From: Nemophila menziesii
Lineage: Eukaryota > Streptophyta > Magnoliopsida > Boraginales > Hydrophyllaceae
Direction of reading: 5' to 3'
Length of the DNA stretch: 64,000 nt
Assembly (NCBI GenBank): GCA_029959085.1
Contig: JARWIR010000062.1
Coordinates: forward strand, 124,001 to 188,000
Shown here: positions 48,452 through 62,546 of the stretch, one piece after another
Layout: each line of letters begins with the position of its first letter
Position numbering within the stretch: the first letter of the stretch is position 1
Made by a program: the position numbers and the translations under genes
Notes under the pieces: generated by a model
Seen by the model: only the letters and a program-made list of their open reading frames with translations
Told to the model about the DNA's origin: nothing
The model's database searches: none

Positions 48452-51350
48452 TTTATTTTGAAAGATGTCAATTACACCCCCTATGTTACCCCCTATGTTA
48501 CAATAATATTCTTTAGCTACACATATGATTAATGAACCCATAATTTTCTTATATAATAATATGCCTTGAAGTTTTATGTAATATGAACTCTTAATTTCTC
48601 TATATGATATCTCAAATACTTATATTAAGGTAGTATTACTCAATTGTTGACCAATGGGTTCTTGCTACCACTTAGGTGTATTCGTCATATACTAAATTCT
48701 ATGTAGCATAAACGATATAAGGACCCACGTCCTAATATTTTAAAATATTCATATGCCCTCACGCATACATCTATAGGCTTCCTTCATTTTACTCGAAAAG
48801 AGATTCTCCTTCTTAAAACATGATCGAAACAAAGTAAAATTCATTAGATTCCGAGTTTAATATGGTGGAACTAATATATGGAAATTTGGTAAGTCGAGAC
48901 ACATTTCACTCGGGATACATTATCTTGATATGTTTTTTCTATTTCAAATCTTAATTTTGTATATATGCGAAAAATTATATGTTTTTGTGTCTAATTTGTG
49001 TTTAATGTGCATTTACAATCTTATTTTTCACCTTTTTCCAGATTTGATGTTTTAAATTGTAAATCTAGTTCGTTAATTTGATCTCATGTAATGTGAGAAG
49101 GTGGAATTTTTTTTGGTTGAATTAAAATTTAATATATGTATTATATTTCTCATTTAAATTATTATAATGGTTTTAGAAGATTGGTAATGACTAAAAGTTC
49201 TTAGCAAATGCAAATGCATTGATGAGGCAATTGCTAATAAGGAGATTCTGAGCAGGGTTCATCATGAATTGCCTTTTGCAATTGAAAATGTATTTTTACT
49301 TCTTCTATTAAATATATATCAAACTTACTCATTTAATTAAATACTCAAGAAATTACCTTCCTTGTAAATCATGTGATTGCTTCATTGTGCTTTTTAGTGT
49401 TGTAAATTGGTGTTAGAGTTAATTGACTCGTCTCAACTAGCATCAGATATTTATCTCTTATGTACTTCATAAAGGTGGCGTGAGTTCATTGTTAGTTTAA
49501 TTTAATTTAATTTTTCCTTCCTCATGAGTATTGAACGCGAAATTTCCTCAATATCTTCACTAACAATATGCCTTCTTTTGATAGTTTGATTATCCAACAA
49601 ATTGGTTCTGAAATCAAGAGACTATCGAACTTCGTAACCTTCAAAAACAGGTTCAGTAATTTTTTTTGTAAGTGAATTAACTCGGTTTTAAATTTATAAA
49701 AAAATTTATTGTATATATACATATATATATATACACAGGTATGGTGCTTCTTTAGTAGAAATAAAATAGAATTCAACACCGAACAAATGTTTTTCTTTCC
49801 ACAGTTTCAACATTTGTGTTGAGGTAAGAATATTATTAATATATATTTTTTACAATGATTTTTCCCCCAAATAAGATAACATAATATTTTAATGATGTAT
49901 TTAACTTTTTCTTTTCTATGAGACTGAAAATAGGAGACATACTTGCTACTTTTAAAATCAAGGAGATAATATATTGTATTTATCTATGTCATATATATGT
50001 CAGATACAATCATATTTTGCTACCATATTGACGGTAAAATTTGTTTTTACATTCATTTTACAGGAAGGAGAAAGGGTATATGCACATTGTTTCAAAATAT
50101 CAAATAGAAAGTATCCCACTGTATTCCGGTAATAGTTTAGCATAGTATGTGAAAAGCTTAAATCAATTGACTTTTTTGGTTTCTACAATTAAAATTTGCT
50201 TTGCAGAAGTTTTTTATTTCGAAAAACGATAATAGCGAGATGTCTTAATGCCTCGTTATTTAATTGCCATAAAGTAAGTTGTTTTTGACTTCTTATAGTA
50301 AAGATAAATATACACGGATTGATCATACTATTGATTTAAAATTTAGGTGATTCTCTTGAATGAAGATATAATCAAGGAGAGGACTAATGAAAGAAGCATG
50401 TTACACTTTTATCTCGTATTAGTATATTATTGCAAATTTAATAAAAAAAGTGTTGTTTTCCGGATTACTCACCTGTATATAACTTGCTAAAACTTCGGAG
50501 AAATCTATAACAGGTCATTAGTGATCTTAAAGGTATGACAAATAAATGGAAACCAGATTTAATTTTTGTTGACATGTAATATGTCTTTGAATATTTTGTA
50601 GGTAATTATATTGTAACTATTAGTCTCATGAGTATGATATATTTCCTAGACAATTCTAGACTTGAAGCTTATGCGCATCCCTCTTTTGATTCTAGATTCA
50701 GGTATTATTACATAACTGGGAATAAAATTATGTTTAAATCTATTTAAATTGTGTTTTTTGGAATCTGTCTAGATATTGATTTCACTCTAGGGCTATCTCG
50801 GATATCATCGGAATGTCACATAAGGTGTGTGTATTTGTTTCTATATATCATGGAAATTTGTATATAATTATAAAGTAAAAAAATTTATGAACTTTATATT
50901 TATTTTAAATAGATGATTTGCATAAAGATTCATGTTAAAGATCATTTAATTATTAGTGTCTATTTTTTTTTTAATAATTTTTTTAGCGTTTAGTTTAGTT
51001 TAGTTATATCATTATAATTTTTTGTGAAGGTTATTTATGTAGTTATATTTAATTGGTCAAAGAATATATGAAATAATGTTATATTTGTAAGCTGTAGATG
51101 AATTACTAACATAACAAGTCAAGATCATCTATTTTAGCTGTTAAATCATGATGTTTATTGCAATACTGAGTTTAAAGGTTGTGTTTTTAACAAATTATAG
51201 GTCATGTCAGGTGTTCAAGCATCATGTATAAACAAACAAATTTTAATGAGACATTAATGCTGATTTAAGATTGAATAAGACGATATGCCTCATGCACATG
51301 CCATATCCGGTCACGTTTCAGGTAAAAGTATTTTATGTATTGACTTAATA

Positions 51351-51646
51351 AAATATTATTTTACTAAATCAAGACTCAAAATAGGAAAGTGCACTATTTC
51401 TCAAGAAAATCAACTATTATGACTTCTAAATCACTAAAAATGATGTCTCATCCTAACATAAATCTATCACAAATGAGGAGATATCATTAATCCATTGCTG
51501 AAACTCTCTAGAAATCTATGATACATAGTGTTTTTTTTCTTTTTGCTCTAATCGCTTTTTATGCTACATAGTACATATGGAAGGAAGTCAATAGACAAAG
51601 TAACCTGTGATTTTGTATAAAATTTATGCATATCACAAAGAAAATA
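51351..51646 (+). mobile_element. 296-bp insertion of unknown type, U9
   Basis: Same insertion at the same site as in U1. It has a few base changes, one of which breaks the right arm of the internal inverted repeat (gagatatcatt). Confidence 0.5.
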
Positions 51647-52724
51647 TGATCATTTTTTAATTTTAATAATTAACTCAAAAAATCAATAGAAGTACCTACA
51701 ATAAAATTAACTTATTAATATATGAAGTTGCATTTTTTTGCAGGTTAGAAGGTCATATAGTGAAATTACATACAAGTACATGGCCATTTGATTTCTTGAT
51801 CTTTCTTTTAACTAAATCCATTTTTCACAAGCATGACATGATGGAAGATCCGTGTAATGGATACTCAACAAAATGATAATTTGTCATGTAATTTCAATTA
51901 ACCATTTATATTTTACATATAATTATGGTAATATTACATGCCTATATACTCTAGGATATATTTTCCACATAACACTTGTTTTATGTCATATTTATTATTC
52001 ATTAATTTTTAAATTAAGAGCTTTTTAGTATTGTGCAAGAGTTTACTATGAAGTTCTTGATTCCTTCAGTTGTAAACTTGGTTCTCTACTCGCACAACAG
52101 GCTTTCTATGGGATTTATTTGTGTTATCAATGTTATATGTGTGTTTGAGGGAAAAGATGTATTAAAGTAAGAAATTGACCATTCATTCAAGTGTTCTAAT
52201 GCATTATGAAAGTTTTCATTTGTTGTAGGTAATGTTGATTATTTGACCCACGTGAACATTTCTGGCCTATAAACGAGAGTATGTGTCATGAATGTAGAGT
52301 AGTAAGTTATTTCTTATATTTATTTCATTGGTATATATATTTTGTTGTTTATAAGATAGAAAATAATTTGGGGCTTGCCTCCCCGTACAAAAATTATATG
52401 ATGTGCATAGCATATAAGTTGGTGTTTTTACCAATATAATGGCAGGTCGAATTTACATCGAGAGTGATGGCTAGAAAGATGATGTTGTAGCGAACCTGAA
52501 ACAGAAGTCAGTTTTAAACCGAAATTAGTCATAGAAAGGTGTTGAATTGGTTGACCTATTTTTGAAATGGTTATGAGGGGAATGCATTAGTTGGTTTCGG
52601 CTATCATATATTATAAGGTCCAAACTTGCAACTATTTTACTAAACAATATGGAATTGATGTTAATATATTGGGTAAATATATTAGTGAGAATGATTAGGT
52701 ATTTGGTTATGTATATATATATAC

Positions 52725-53105
52725 TTTCCCCATTATGAAGCAACCATCGGGATCCGCATCTAACCACGTAAATACCCTCCACGATGGTTTGATACACTTG
52801 AAAATCATTTGGTTTAGGTACATACTGAAGTAGAAACTTTTCATCGTGTAACACTTTCCACCGTAGTTTCCCGAATAATGCTCAGTTCGTATACCATGCC
52901 TTATGAAATCCTAGAGCCCCTAAACTATTTGGTACACATATTTTATCCCACGAAACCCAACTGGTTGGAAAATAGACGCTACAAAAAAAAAATTGGAAGC
53001 AAAATGTATATAAGATTTTTTTTGATTGGATCATATATTTTATTTTAAAATTTGGAAAAGAAGCTAAAAATGAAGGATGTGCTCCCCAACTTGGAGAGTA
53101 TTGTA
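52725..53105 (-). mobile_element. LINE reverse transcriptase fragment, U9
   Basis: Minus-strand relic in which the tail VPKPNDFQVYQTIVEGIYVV and GSRWLLHNGES is open. The upstream part carries a private change (tagacgctac for tagacaatac). Confidence 0.75.
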
Positions 53106-53574
53106 AGAAATATTATAATTATTGTAATGATGTATTTTCAGCTCGCCTCTTCAGAATAGTTTCCTTCCAATTGGATATATTGTATGGACTTATAGGGAAT
53201 AAAGTAGGTTTAACTTTCTTTTTTACCTTATTATTAGATTTTAGTTAGAGTGATGTTTGGTTTGGTTTACCCAACAAAGGTTGTACATTTATGATTCTCA
53301 TATCATTTTGATATATTTATTTCCTAAAAAACCACTATATGTAAGCTCACCTAACAAAGAGGAAAAACAAAATCATAAACTAAGACCACCAAGAAAGTAA
53401 ATTCAAGGGAAATATTGACAAAATAAAATATATATAATGAATGTTTGGATATAGGAGTGATTCGCTAGTAAAGAAATAGAAGAGGGAGTATAATAAATGA
53501 AAGGAAAGGAGAATATTTAATCTTATTTGGATTAATATAAATAGATAAAAAAATTCTTTACAAGATTATATAAT

Positions 53575-53705
53575 TGGGTTAACAACCCAAAAAGTCTACA
53601 ACCAATCAATTGTTGTCCAAAAGGCTCAATCAAATAAAAAGCCCATAATACACTTACTTGTCACATTAGTATAGAGGAAGTTATATAACAAACCCTATAT
53701 TTTAT
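53575..53705 (+). promoter_or_regulatory. Promoter-like block, U10
   Basis: First box changed (GGCTCA), second AGCCCA and telo-box AAACCCTA intact. It keeps the longer spacer (ttacttgtcacattagtatagagg) found in the short units and absent from U1, U8, U9 and U11. Confidence 0.5.
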
Positions 53706-54493
53706 TCCACCTAACATAATAAAAAAACCCAGATTCCTTGCAAAATCCAAAATATTTTCACTTCAATTTCATACAATTATAGATAACCCCTTAAAACACT
53801 CATTAATCCAAAAACAACAATCAACAATATTTAACATCTTTTAGTCAAAGACTATAAAAGAATGAACCTCGAAGAGGATCCAAGGAACTGAGCATAACAC
53901 GGGTATATTTTCTTATTTTATCTAGTTTTAATGGTAAAAATCTTTATAATAGATGAATTAGCCATTATAGGTTAATGGGTTTGTTAAATATAAATGATTT
54001 ACTAACAATAATTGTGGATAATGTGTATGATTAAAATGATGATTTTATACAAAATATAGTGGATGTAGTTACCCACAGGTAATAGGAAAATAGGTGTACA
54101 CTATAATGTAATAATTTGGGGGTCCTTAGCCACTGTATTCAAATTCAATTTTTTATTTGTTTTCTTCTATTTATGTTATTAAAATATTGGTTTTAGATCA
54201 GTGATGAATCATTGGGTTTTGAGTTAGGGTAACAATCATGTTTTGTTAAAGACCAACTATGTAGTGGGTAGATTAACTATTGCAAGTATATATTTTTGTA
54301 CTTGTAATAAAACATTTTCTCTAAAATTTAAAGAAAAATAAAATAAATCATAGATTGAAAGAATGACATTTAATTAAATTTATTTTAGGATATTTATTTA
54401 ATTATATTACTAAATAATAATTAATTTTGATTATGAAATTAATATTTTATTTAAGTATAATCTTTAACATATGTTTGTATGGATTTTGTACTC

Positions 54494-54556
54494 AGGTTTT
54501 ATAAAGTTAAGATTTTGATCGTGTTAATTAAGGATAAGATCTGTTATCATAAATAA
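54494..54556 (+). pseudogene. F-box half-like segment, U10 (disrupted)
   Basis: A 4-bp insertion (gttaattaagg for gttaagg) shifts the frame and leads to a stop after 20 codons. The following gatcgttgatcatgtcat is also missing. Confidence 0.35.
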
Positions 54557-54667
54557 AAGAATAAGATTTCAGCTAATCCCTAAGATTTTCTTTTTTATGG
54601 TGGTAAGATTTACTTAATTTATATGAAATTTTTGATTGTTGTTGTGATTGAAATTAATATACAGTAG

Positions 54668-55209
54668 TAACTGAAATTTTGTTTAATGTTGCCTTCGTCC
54701 ATTTCCACTGTGATTGGACATGGAAGTAGTATATATAACTTTGAAAAATCAAATACTCGTAAGCATTTTTTGTAAATTTAAAAGACTAAATTGTTGGTCC
54801 TTATCGTCCTAACACAATAAACAATATGGTTCTCATATGAGATACATGGTCTCTCAAAACAAACATGTCAGTTATCTGTATTTTGAAAACAAAAATGAAA
54901 GAAAAAAACCCCTCTAGAATAATTAAGTACACAAATGCTAACTGAAATTTTGTTTAATGTTGCCTTCGTCCATTTCCATTGTGATTGAACATGGAAGAAG
55001 TATATATAAATTTGAAAAAACAAATACTCTTAAGCATTTTTTGTAAAATTTAAAAGACTAAATTGTTGTTCCTCATCGTCCTAACACAATAAACAATCTG
55101 GTTCTCATATGAGATACATGGTCTCTCAAAACAAAGATGTCGGTTATCTGCATTTAGAAAACTAAAATGAAAGATAAAAAACCCTTTAGAATAATTAAGT
55201 ACACATATA
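54668..55209 (+). repeat. 271-bp local tandem duplication, U10
   Basis: The segment beginning taactgaaattttg (54668) restarts at 54939. The copies are not identical: the second matches U7 (from 34066) better than the first, with tgattgaacatggaagaag and aaaaacaaatactctt. The junction therefore joins two unit sorts rather than being a simple slip. Confidence 0.85.
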
Positions 55210-55557
55210 CAAAATTTTACACATATATGATGTTCACTAATATTATTTAGACTACTATTGTAGTATTTCAGTTTCCCATTTATTTAGAGTTTACACACAT
55301 GGGGTTGGCCAAATCATGTGATGTTAATTTCTTATAAAATAACATGAAATCTACCTAGAATATTTCACCAAGAACTCTTTATGTTTTCAAAGACCAGTTT
55401 CCATAGGGTAACTTAATTTGTGAGATAACATATCTAAATATAAACAGCAAAAATTTAATATTAGTTGACTTCTCAATATTAGGTAGATAGAATTGTTGTT
55501 ATGTTAGAAATATTCAGTAATTTTATGAATTGTAATATTAATCCCTATATTGTGCAG

Positions 55558-55833
55558 GGTTCATTAAAACAAATCACGAGCAATCCAAATAAAAAATGAA
55601 CTTATTGCTACAGTGTCTAGGACAGAAGGGCCTGATGTAGGCTTTACATTGGGTGAACTTTCCAACATGAAGGAAATTGATTATCCGGTTATAATGGAAG
55701 AATCTATTTACATAATTTCAATCGCAGGCTCTTAAAATGGCTTGATCTACCTATACTAATTAGGTTCACAGAAAAGAAGATACAATCGTTTTGTGAAATC
55801 CTTCAACTCGAAAGCACATTCAATTATATACCT
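55558..55833 (+). pseudogene. FBA exon remnant, U10
   Basis: It carries two private deletions: one base in the KL codons (atgaactt for atgaagctt) and 8 bp in cccacttatatgatg. The second restores the frame TEGPDVGFTLGELSNMKEIDYPVIMEESIYIISIAGS up to the A-type stop. This seems to be chance, since the upstream part is out of frame. Confidence 0.8.
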
Positions 55834-58800
55834 TTATTTGGAAATATGTCAATTACACCCCTATGTTACCCCCTATGTTACAATAATATTCTTTAGTTAC
55901 ACATATGATTTATGAACCCATTATTTTCTTATATAATAATATGCCTTGAAGTTATATGTAATATGAAATCTTAATTTTTCTATATGATATCTCAAATACT
56001 TAGATTAAATTAGTATTACTCAATTGTTTACCAATGGGGTCTTGCTACCACTTAGGTGTATACGTCTTATGCTAAATTTAATGAGGACACACATCCTAAT
56101 ATTTAAAAGATTGATATGCTCTGGCATACATCTATAGTCTTCCTTCATTTTACTCGAAAAGAGATTCTCCTTCTTTAAAGATGACTGAAATAATATAAAA
56201 TTCATTAGATTCCGAGTTTAATATGGTGGAACTAATATATGCAAATTTGGTAAGTCGAGACACATTTCACTCGGGATGTATTGATCTTGATAGGTTTTTT
56301 CTGTTTCAAATCGTAATTTTATATATGCGAAAAATTATATGTTTTTTTGTCAAATTTGTGTTTAATGTGCATTTACAATCTTATCTTTCCCCTTTTTCTA
56401 GATTTTGATGTTTTAAATTGTAAATCTGATGAGGAGGTGGAATTATTTATTGGTTGAATTAAAGTTTAATTTATGTATTATATTTCTTATTTAAATTATT
56501 ATAAGGATTTTAGAATATTGTTAATAACTGAAAGTTCTTTAACAAATGCAAATGCATTGATGAGGAAATTGCTAATAGGGAAATTCCAACCAAGGTTCAT
56601 GAATTGCCTTTTAAACCAAACTTACTCATTTAATTAAATCTTCAAGAAATTACTTTCATTGTAAATCATGTGATTTCTTCAATGTGCTTTTTAGTGTTGT
56701 AAATTGGTGTTAGAGTTAATTGACTCGTCTCAACTAGCTTCAGATATTTATCTCTCATGTACTTTGTTAAGGTGGCGTGAGTTCATTGTTAGTTTAGTTT
56801 AAATTTAATTTTTCCTCCCTTATGACTATTGAACGCGAAATTTCCTCAATATCTTCACTAACCATATGTCTTCTTTTGCTAGATTGATTATCCCAACAAT
56901 TGGTTCTCAAATCAAGATACTATCGAACTTTGTAACCTTCAAAATCAGGTTCAGTGGTCTTTTTGTAAGTGAATTAACTCGGTTTTAATTTTATAGAACA
57001 TTTTATTGTATATATACAAATACATACACATAGGTATGGTGCTTATTTAGTAGAAAGAAAATAGAATTCAACACCGAAACAAATGTCCTTCTTTCCATAG
57101 TTTCAACAATTGTGTCGAGGTGAGAATATTATTATTCTGTATTTTTTACAATGATTTTTCCCCAAATAAGATAACATAATATTTAAATCATGTACTTAAC
57201 TTCCTATTTTATATGAGACTGAAAATGGGAGACATGCTTGCTACTCTTGAAATCACGGAAATGATATATTATAAATAACTATGTCATATATATGTTAAAT
57301 ACAATCATATTTCGCTACCATATTGAGGGTAAAATTTGTTTTTACATTCATTTTACATGAAGGAGAAGGGTTATATGCACATTTTTTTCAAAATGTCAAA
57401 TAGAAAGTATCCCACCTTATTCGCGTAACAGTTAAGCATAGTAGTTGAAAAGCTTGAGTCAATTGCCTTTTTTTGGTTTCTACAATTAAAATTTGCTTGG
57501 CAGAAGATTTTTATTTCGGAAATCGATGATAGCGAGACGTCTTCATGCCTCGTTATCTCAGTTACCATAAAGTAAGTTATTTTTTACTTCTTATAGTAAA
57601 AATGAACGGATTGATCATACTATTGATTTAAAATTTGGGTGATTCTCTTGAATGAAGATATAATCAAGGAGATGACTAATGAAAGAAGCATGTTACACTT
57701 TTATCTCGTATTAGTATATTTATTTAAATTTAATAAAAAAAGTGTTGTTTTTCAGAACACTTACCTATATATAATTTGCTAAAACCTCATAGAAATCTAC
57801 AACATGCCATTGGTGATCTTAAAGGTAAGACAGATAAATGGGTCCAGTTTTAATTTTTGGTGACATGTAACATGTCTATGAATATTTTGTAGGAAATTAT
57901 ATTGAATTTATAAGTCTCATGAGTATGATAGATTCCCTGGACCATTCTAGCCTTGAAGCTTATGTTCATCCCGTCTTTTGATTCTGGATTCGGGTATTAT
58001 TACATAACTGAGAATAAAATTATGTTTAAATCTATTTAAATTGTGTTTTTTGGAATCTGTGTAGATTTTGATTTCACTCTGAGGCTATCTCGGATATCAT
58101 CGGAATGTCCCATAAGGTGTGTGTATTTGTTTTTATATATCATGGAAATTTGTATTTAATTGTGAAGTAAAAAAATTTAAGAACTTTATATTTATTTTAA
58201 ACAGATGATGTGTATAAAGATTCATGTTAAAGATCAATTAATTAAGAGTGTCTATCACTTTTTTTATTAATTTTTTTAGCATTTACTTTAGTTTAGTTTT
58301 ATCATTATAATTTTTTGTGAAAGATATATATGCAGTTATATTTAAATGGTCAAAGAATATATGAAATAATGTTATATTTGTAAGCTGTAGATGAATTACT
58401 AACATAACAAGTCAAGATCATCTATTTTAGCGGTTAAATCATGATGTTTATTGCAATACTGAGTTTAAAGGTAGTTTTTTTTAACAAATTGTAGGGCATG
58501 TATGGTGTTCAAGCATCATGTATGAACAAACAAATTTAAATAAAACATTAATGCTGAAATAAGATTGAAAAAGACAATATGCATCATGCACATGCCATAT
58601 CCGGTCACGTTTCAGGTAAAAGTATTTTATGTATTGACTTAATATGATCATTTTCCAATATTAAAAATTAACTCAAAAAATCAATAGAAGTACCTACAAT
58701 AAAATTAACTTATTAATATATGAAGTTGCATTTTTTTGCAGGTTAGAAGGTCATATAGTGAAATTACATACAAGTACATGGCCATTTGTTTTCTTGATCT

Positions 58801-59724
58801 TTCTTTTAACTAAATCCTTTTTTCACAAGCATGACATGATGGAAGATTCGTATAATGGATACTCAACAAAATGATAATTTGTCATGTAATTTCAATCAAC
58901 CATTAATATTTTAAATATAATTATGGTAATATTACATGCCTATATACTCTAGGATATATTTTTCACATAACACTTGTTTTATGTCATATTTATTATTCAT
59001 TAATTTTTAAATTAAGAGCTTTTTAGTATTGTGCAAGAGTTTACTATGAAGTTCTTGATTCCTTCAGTTGTAAACTTGGTTCTCTACTCGCACAACGAGG
59101 CTTTCTATGGGATTTATTTGTGTTATCAATGTTATATGTGTGTTTGAGGGAAAAGATGTATTAAAGTAAGCAATTGACCATTCATTCAAGTGTTCTAATG
59201 CATTACGAAAGTTTTCATTTGTTGTAGGTAATGTTGATTATTTGACCCACGTGAACATTTCTGGCCTATAAACGAGAGTATGTGTCATGAATGTAGAGTA
59301 GTAAGTTGTTTCTTATATTTATTTCATTGGTATATATATTTTGTTGTTTATAAGATAGAAAATAATTTGGGACTTGCCTCCCCGTACAAAAATTATATGA
59401 TGTGCATAGCATATAAGTTGGTGTTTTTACCGATTTAATGGCAGGTCGAATTTACATCGAGAGTGATGGCTAGAAAGATGATGTTGTAACGAACCTGAAA
59501 AAGAAGTCTGTTTTAAACCGAAATTAGTCATAGAAAGGTGTTGAATTGGTTGACCTGTTTTTGAAATGGTTATAAGGGGAATGCATTAGTTGGTTTCGGC
59601 TATCATATATTATAAGGTCCAAACTTGCAACTATTTTACTAAACAATATGGAATTGATATTAATATATTGGGTAAATATATTAGTGAGAATGATTAGGTA
59701 TTGGGTTATGTATATATATATACT

Positions 59725-60130
59725 TTCCCCATAATGAAGCAACCATCAGGATCCGCATCTAACCACGTAAATACCCTCCACGATGGTAAAGGCTCTTCCC
59801 TCTCTTGAGGGCGAATCATACACTTGAAAATCATTTGGTTTAGGTACATATTGAAGTAGAAACTTTTCATCGTGTAACACTTTCCACCGTAGTTTCCCGA
59901 ATAATGCTCAGTTCGTATACCATGCCTTATGAAACCCTAGAGCCCCTAAACTATTTGGTACACATATTTTATCCCACGAAACCCAACTGGTTGGAAAATA
60001 GATAATACAAAAAAAAATTGGAAGCAAAATGTATATAAGATTTTTTTTGATTTGATCATATATTTTATTTGAAAATTTGGAAAAGAAGCTAAAAATGAAG
60101 GGTGTGCTCCCCAACTTGGAGAGTATTGTA
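59725..60130 (-). mobile_element. LINE reverse transcriptase fragment, U10
   Basis: Nearly identical to the U0 fragment, including the hairpin insertion (59798-59811). One residue differs in the ...FCIIYFPTSW segment. Confidence 0.75.
59787..59817 (+). other. Small GC-rich insertion with hairpin in LINE fragment, U10
   Basis: Same insertion as in U0 (stem at 59798-59811), a marker that the two units descend from one copy. Confidence 0.7.
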
Positions 60131-60542
60131 AAAAATATTATGATTATTGTAATGATGTATTTTCAGCTCGCCTCTTTAGAATAGTTTCCTTCCAATTGGA
60201 TATATTATGATTATATTTTAGTTAGAGCGATGTTTGGTTTGGTTTACCAAACAAAGGTTGTACATTTATGATTCTCATATCATTTTGATATATTTATTTT
60301 CCTAAAAAATCACTATATGTAAGCTCGCCTAACAAAAAGGAAAAACAAAATCATAAAATAAGACCACCAAGAAATTAAATTCAAGGGAAATATTGACAAA
60401 ATAAAATATATATAATGAGTGTTTGGATCTAGGAGTGATTCGCTAGTAAAGAAATAGAAGATGGAGTATAATAAATGAAAGGAAAGGAGAATATTTAATC
60501 TTATTTGGATTAATATATATAGATTAAAAAATTTCTTTAAAA

Positions 60543-60652
60543 TTGGGTTAACAACCCAAAAAGTCTACAACCAATTAATTGTTGTCCCAAAGGCCCAATC
60601 AAATAAAAAGCCCATAATACACAGAATTTATATAACAAACCCTATATTTTAT
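60543..60652 (+). promoter_or_regulatory. Promoter-like block, U11 (all boxes intact)
   Basis: GGCCCA, AGCCCA and AAACCCTA are all present. It differs from U1 by single bases only (gtcccaaagg for gtccaaaagg). Confidence 0.55.
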
Positions 60653-61445
60653 TCCACTTAACATAATAAAAAACCCAAATTCCTTGCAAAATCCAAAACA
60701 TTTTCACTTCAATTTCATACAATTATAGATAAACCCTTAAAACACTCATTAATCCAAAAAACAACAATCAACAATATTTAACATCTTTTAGTCAAAGACT
60801 ATAAAAGAATGAACCTCGAAGAGGATCCAAGGAACTGAGCATAACACGGGTATATTTTCTTATTTTATCTAGTTTTAATGGTAAAAATCTTTATAATAGA
60901 TGAATTAACCATTATAGGTAATGGGTTTGTTAAATATTCATGATTTACTAACAATAATTGTGGATAATGTGTATGATTAAATGGATGATTTTATACAAAA
61001 TAAAGTGGATGTAGTTACCCATAGGTAATAGGAAAATGGGTGTACACTATCATGTAATAATTTGGGGGTCCTTAGCCACTGTATTCAAATTCAATTTTCT
61101 ATTTGTTTTATTCTATTTATGTTATTAAAATCTTGGTTTTAGATCAGTGATGGATCATTGGGTTTTGAGTTAGGGTAACAATCATGTTTTGTTAAAGACC
61201 AACTATGTAGTGGGTAGATTAACTATTGCAAGTATATACTTTGGTACTTGTAATAAAACATTTTCTCAAAAATTTAAAGACAAATAAAATAAATCATAGA
61301 TTGAAAGAATGACATTTAATTAAATTTATTTTAGGATATTTATTTAATTATATTACTAAATAATAATTAGATATAATTTTGATTATGAAATTAATATTTT
61401 ATTTATGTATAATCTTTAACATATGTTTGTATGGATTTCGTACTC

Positions 61446-61580
61446 AGGTTTTATAAAATTAAGATTTTGATCGTGTTAAGGATAAGATCTGTTATGATAA
61501 ATAAAAGAATAAGATCGTTGATCATGTCATTTCAGCTAATCCCTAAGATTTTCTTTTTTATGGTGGTAAGATTTACTTAA
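61446..61580 (+). pseudogene. F-box half-like ORF, U11
   Basis: All 45 codons are open and the same as U1 by eye. It lies about 690 bp upstream of the U11 FBA exon. Confidence 0.4.
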
Positions 61581-62266
61581 TTTATATGAAATTTTTAATT
61601 GTTGTTGTGATTGAAATTAATATGCAGTAGTAACTGAAATTTTGTTTAATGTTGCCTTCGTCCATTTCCACTGTGATTGGACATGGAAGTAGTATATATA
61701 ACTTTGAAAAATCAAATACTCGTAAGCATTTTTTGTAAATTTAAAAGAATAAATTGTTGTTCCTCATCGTCCTAACACAATAAACAATCTGGTTCTCATA
61801 TGAGATACATGGTCTCTTAAAACAAACGTGTCAGTTATCTGTATATTGAAAACAAAAATGAAAGAAAAAAAACCCCTCTAGAATAATTAAGTACACAAAT
61901 GAAAAATCTTACACATATATGATGTTCACTGGTATTATTTAGACTACTATTGTAGTACGTAAGTTTCCCATTTCTTTAGAGTTTACACACATGGGGTTGG
62001 TCAAATCATGTGATGTTAATTTCCTATAAAATAACATAAAATCTACTTAGAATATTTCACCAAGAACTCTTTATGTTTTTAAAGACCAATTTCAATATGG
62101 TAACATAATTTTTGAGATAACATATCTAAACATAAACGGTAGAAATTTAATATTAGTTGACTTCTCAGTATTTGGTAGATAGAATTTTTGTTATGTGTTT
62201 TAGGAGATATAGTTAGAAGCATTTAGTAATATTATGAATTTCACTATTAATCCCTATATTGTGCAG

Positions 62267-62546
62267 GGTTCATTAAAACACATCTCGAGCAATCCAAATC
62301 TTAAATGAAGCTTATTGCTACAGTGTCTAGGACAGAAGGGCCCACTTATATGATGTAGGCCTTACATTGGGTGAACTTTCCAACTTGAATGCAATTGATT
62401 ACCCGGTTATAATGGAGGATTCTATTACATAATTTCAATTGCAGACTCTTGCAATGGCTTGATTTGCCTATACTATTTTGGGTCACAGAAAAAAGATACA
62501 ATCGTTTTGTGAAATCCTTCAACTCGAACGCACCTTCAGTTATATA
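62267..62546 (+). pseudogene. FBA exon remnant, U11
   Basis: Almost identical to the U1 exon: FIKTHLEQSKS-stop, the B-type CNGLICLY core, and TGA before NPSTRTH. It has no private inactivating change that I can see. Confidence 0.8.

Larger units (their letters stand above)
46487..53614 (+). repeat. Array unit U9 (long, B-type)
   Basis: A long unit of about 7.1 kb with the 296-bp insertion at 51351-51646, as in U1. Just before and at the start of the FBA exon (48119-48215) it carries an A-sort tract between non-A flanks, which looks like a short gene-conversion tract. Confidence 0.9.
53615..60583 (+). repeat. Array unit U10 (long, A-type)
   Basis: A long unit of about 7.0 kb. It contains a 271-bp local tandem duplication (54668-55209), a disrupted F-box-like half and an FBA exon with its own 8-bp deletion. 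From 55694 on it is nearly identical to the start of the window. Confidence 0.9.
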
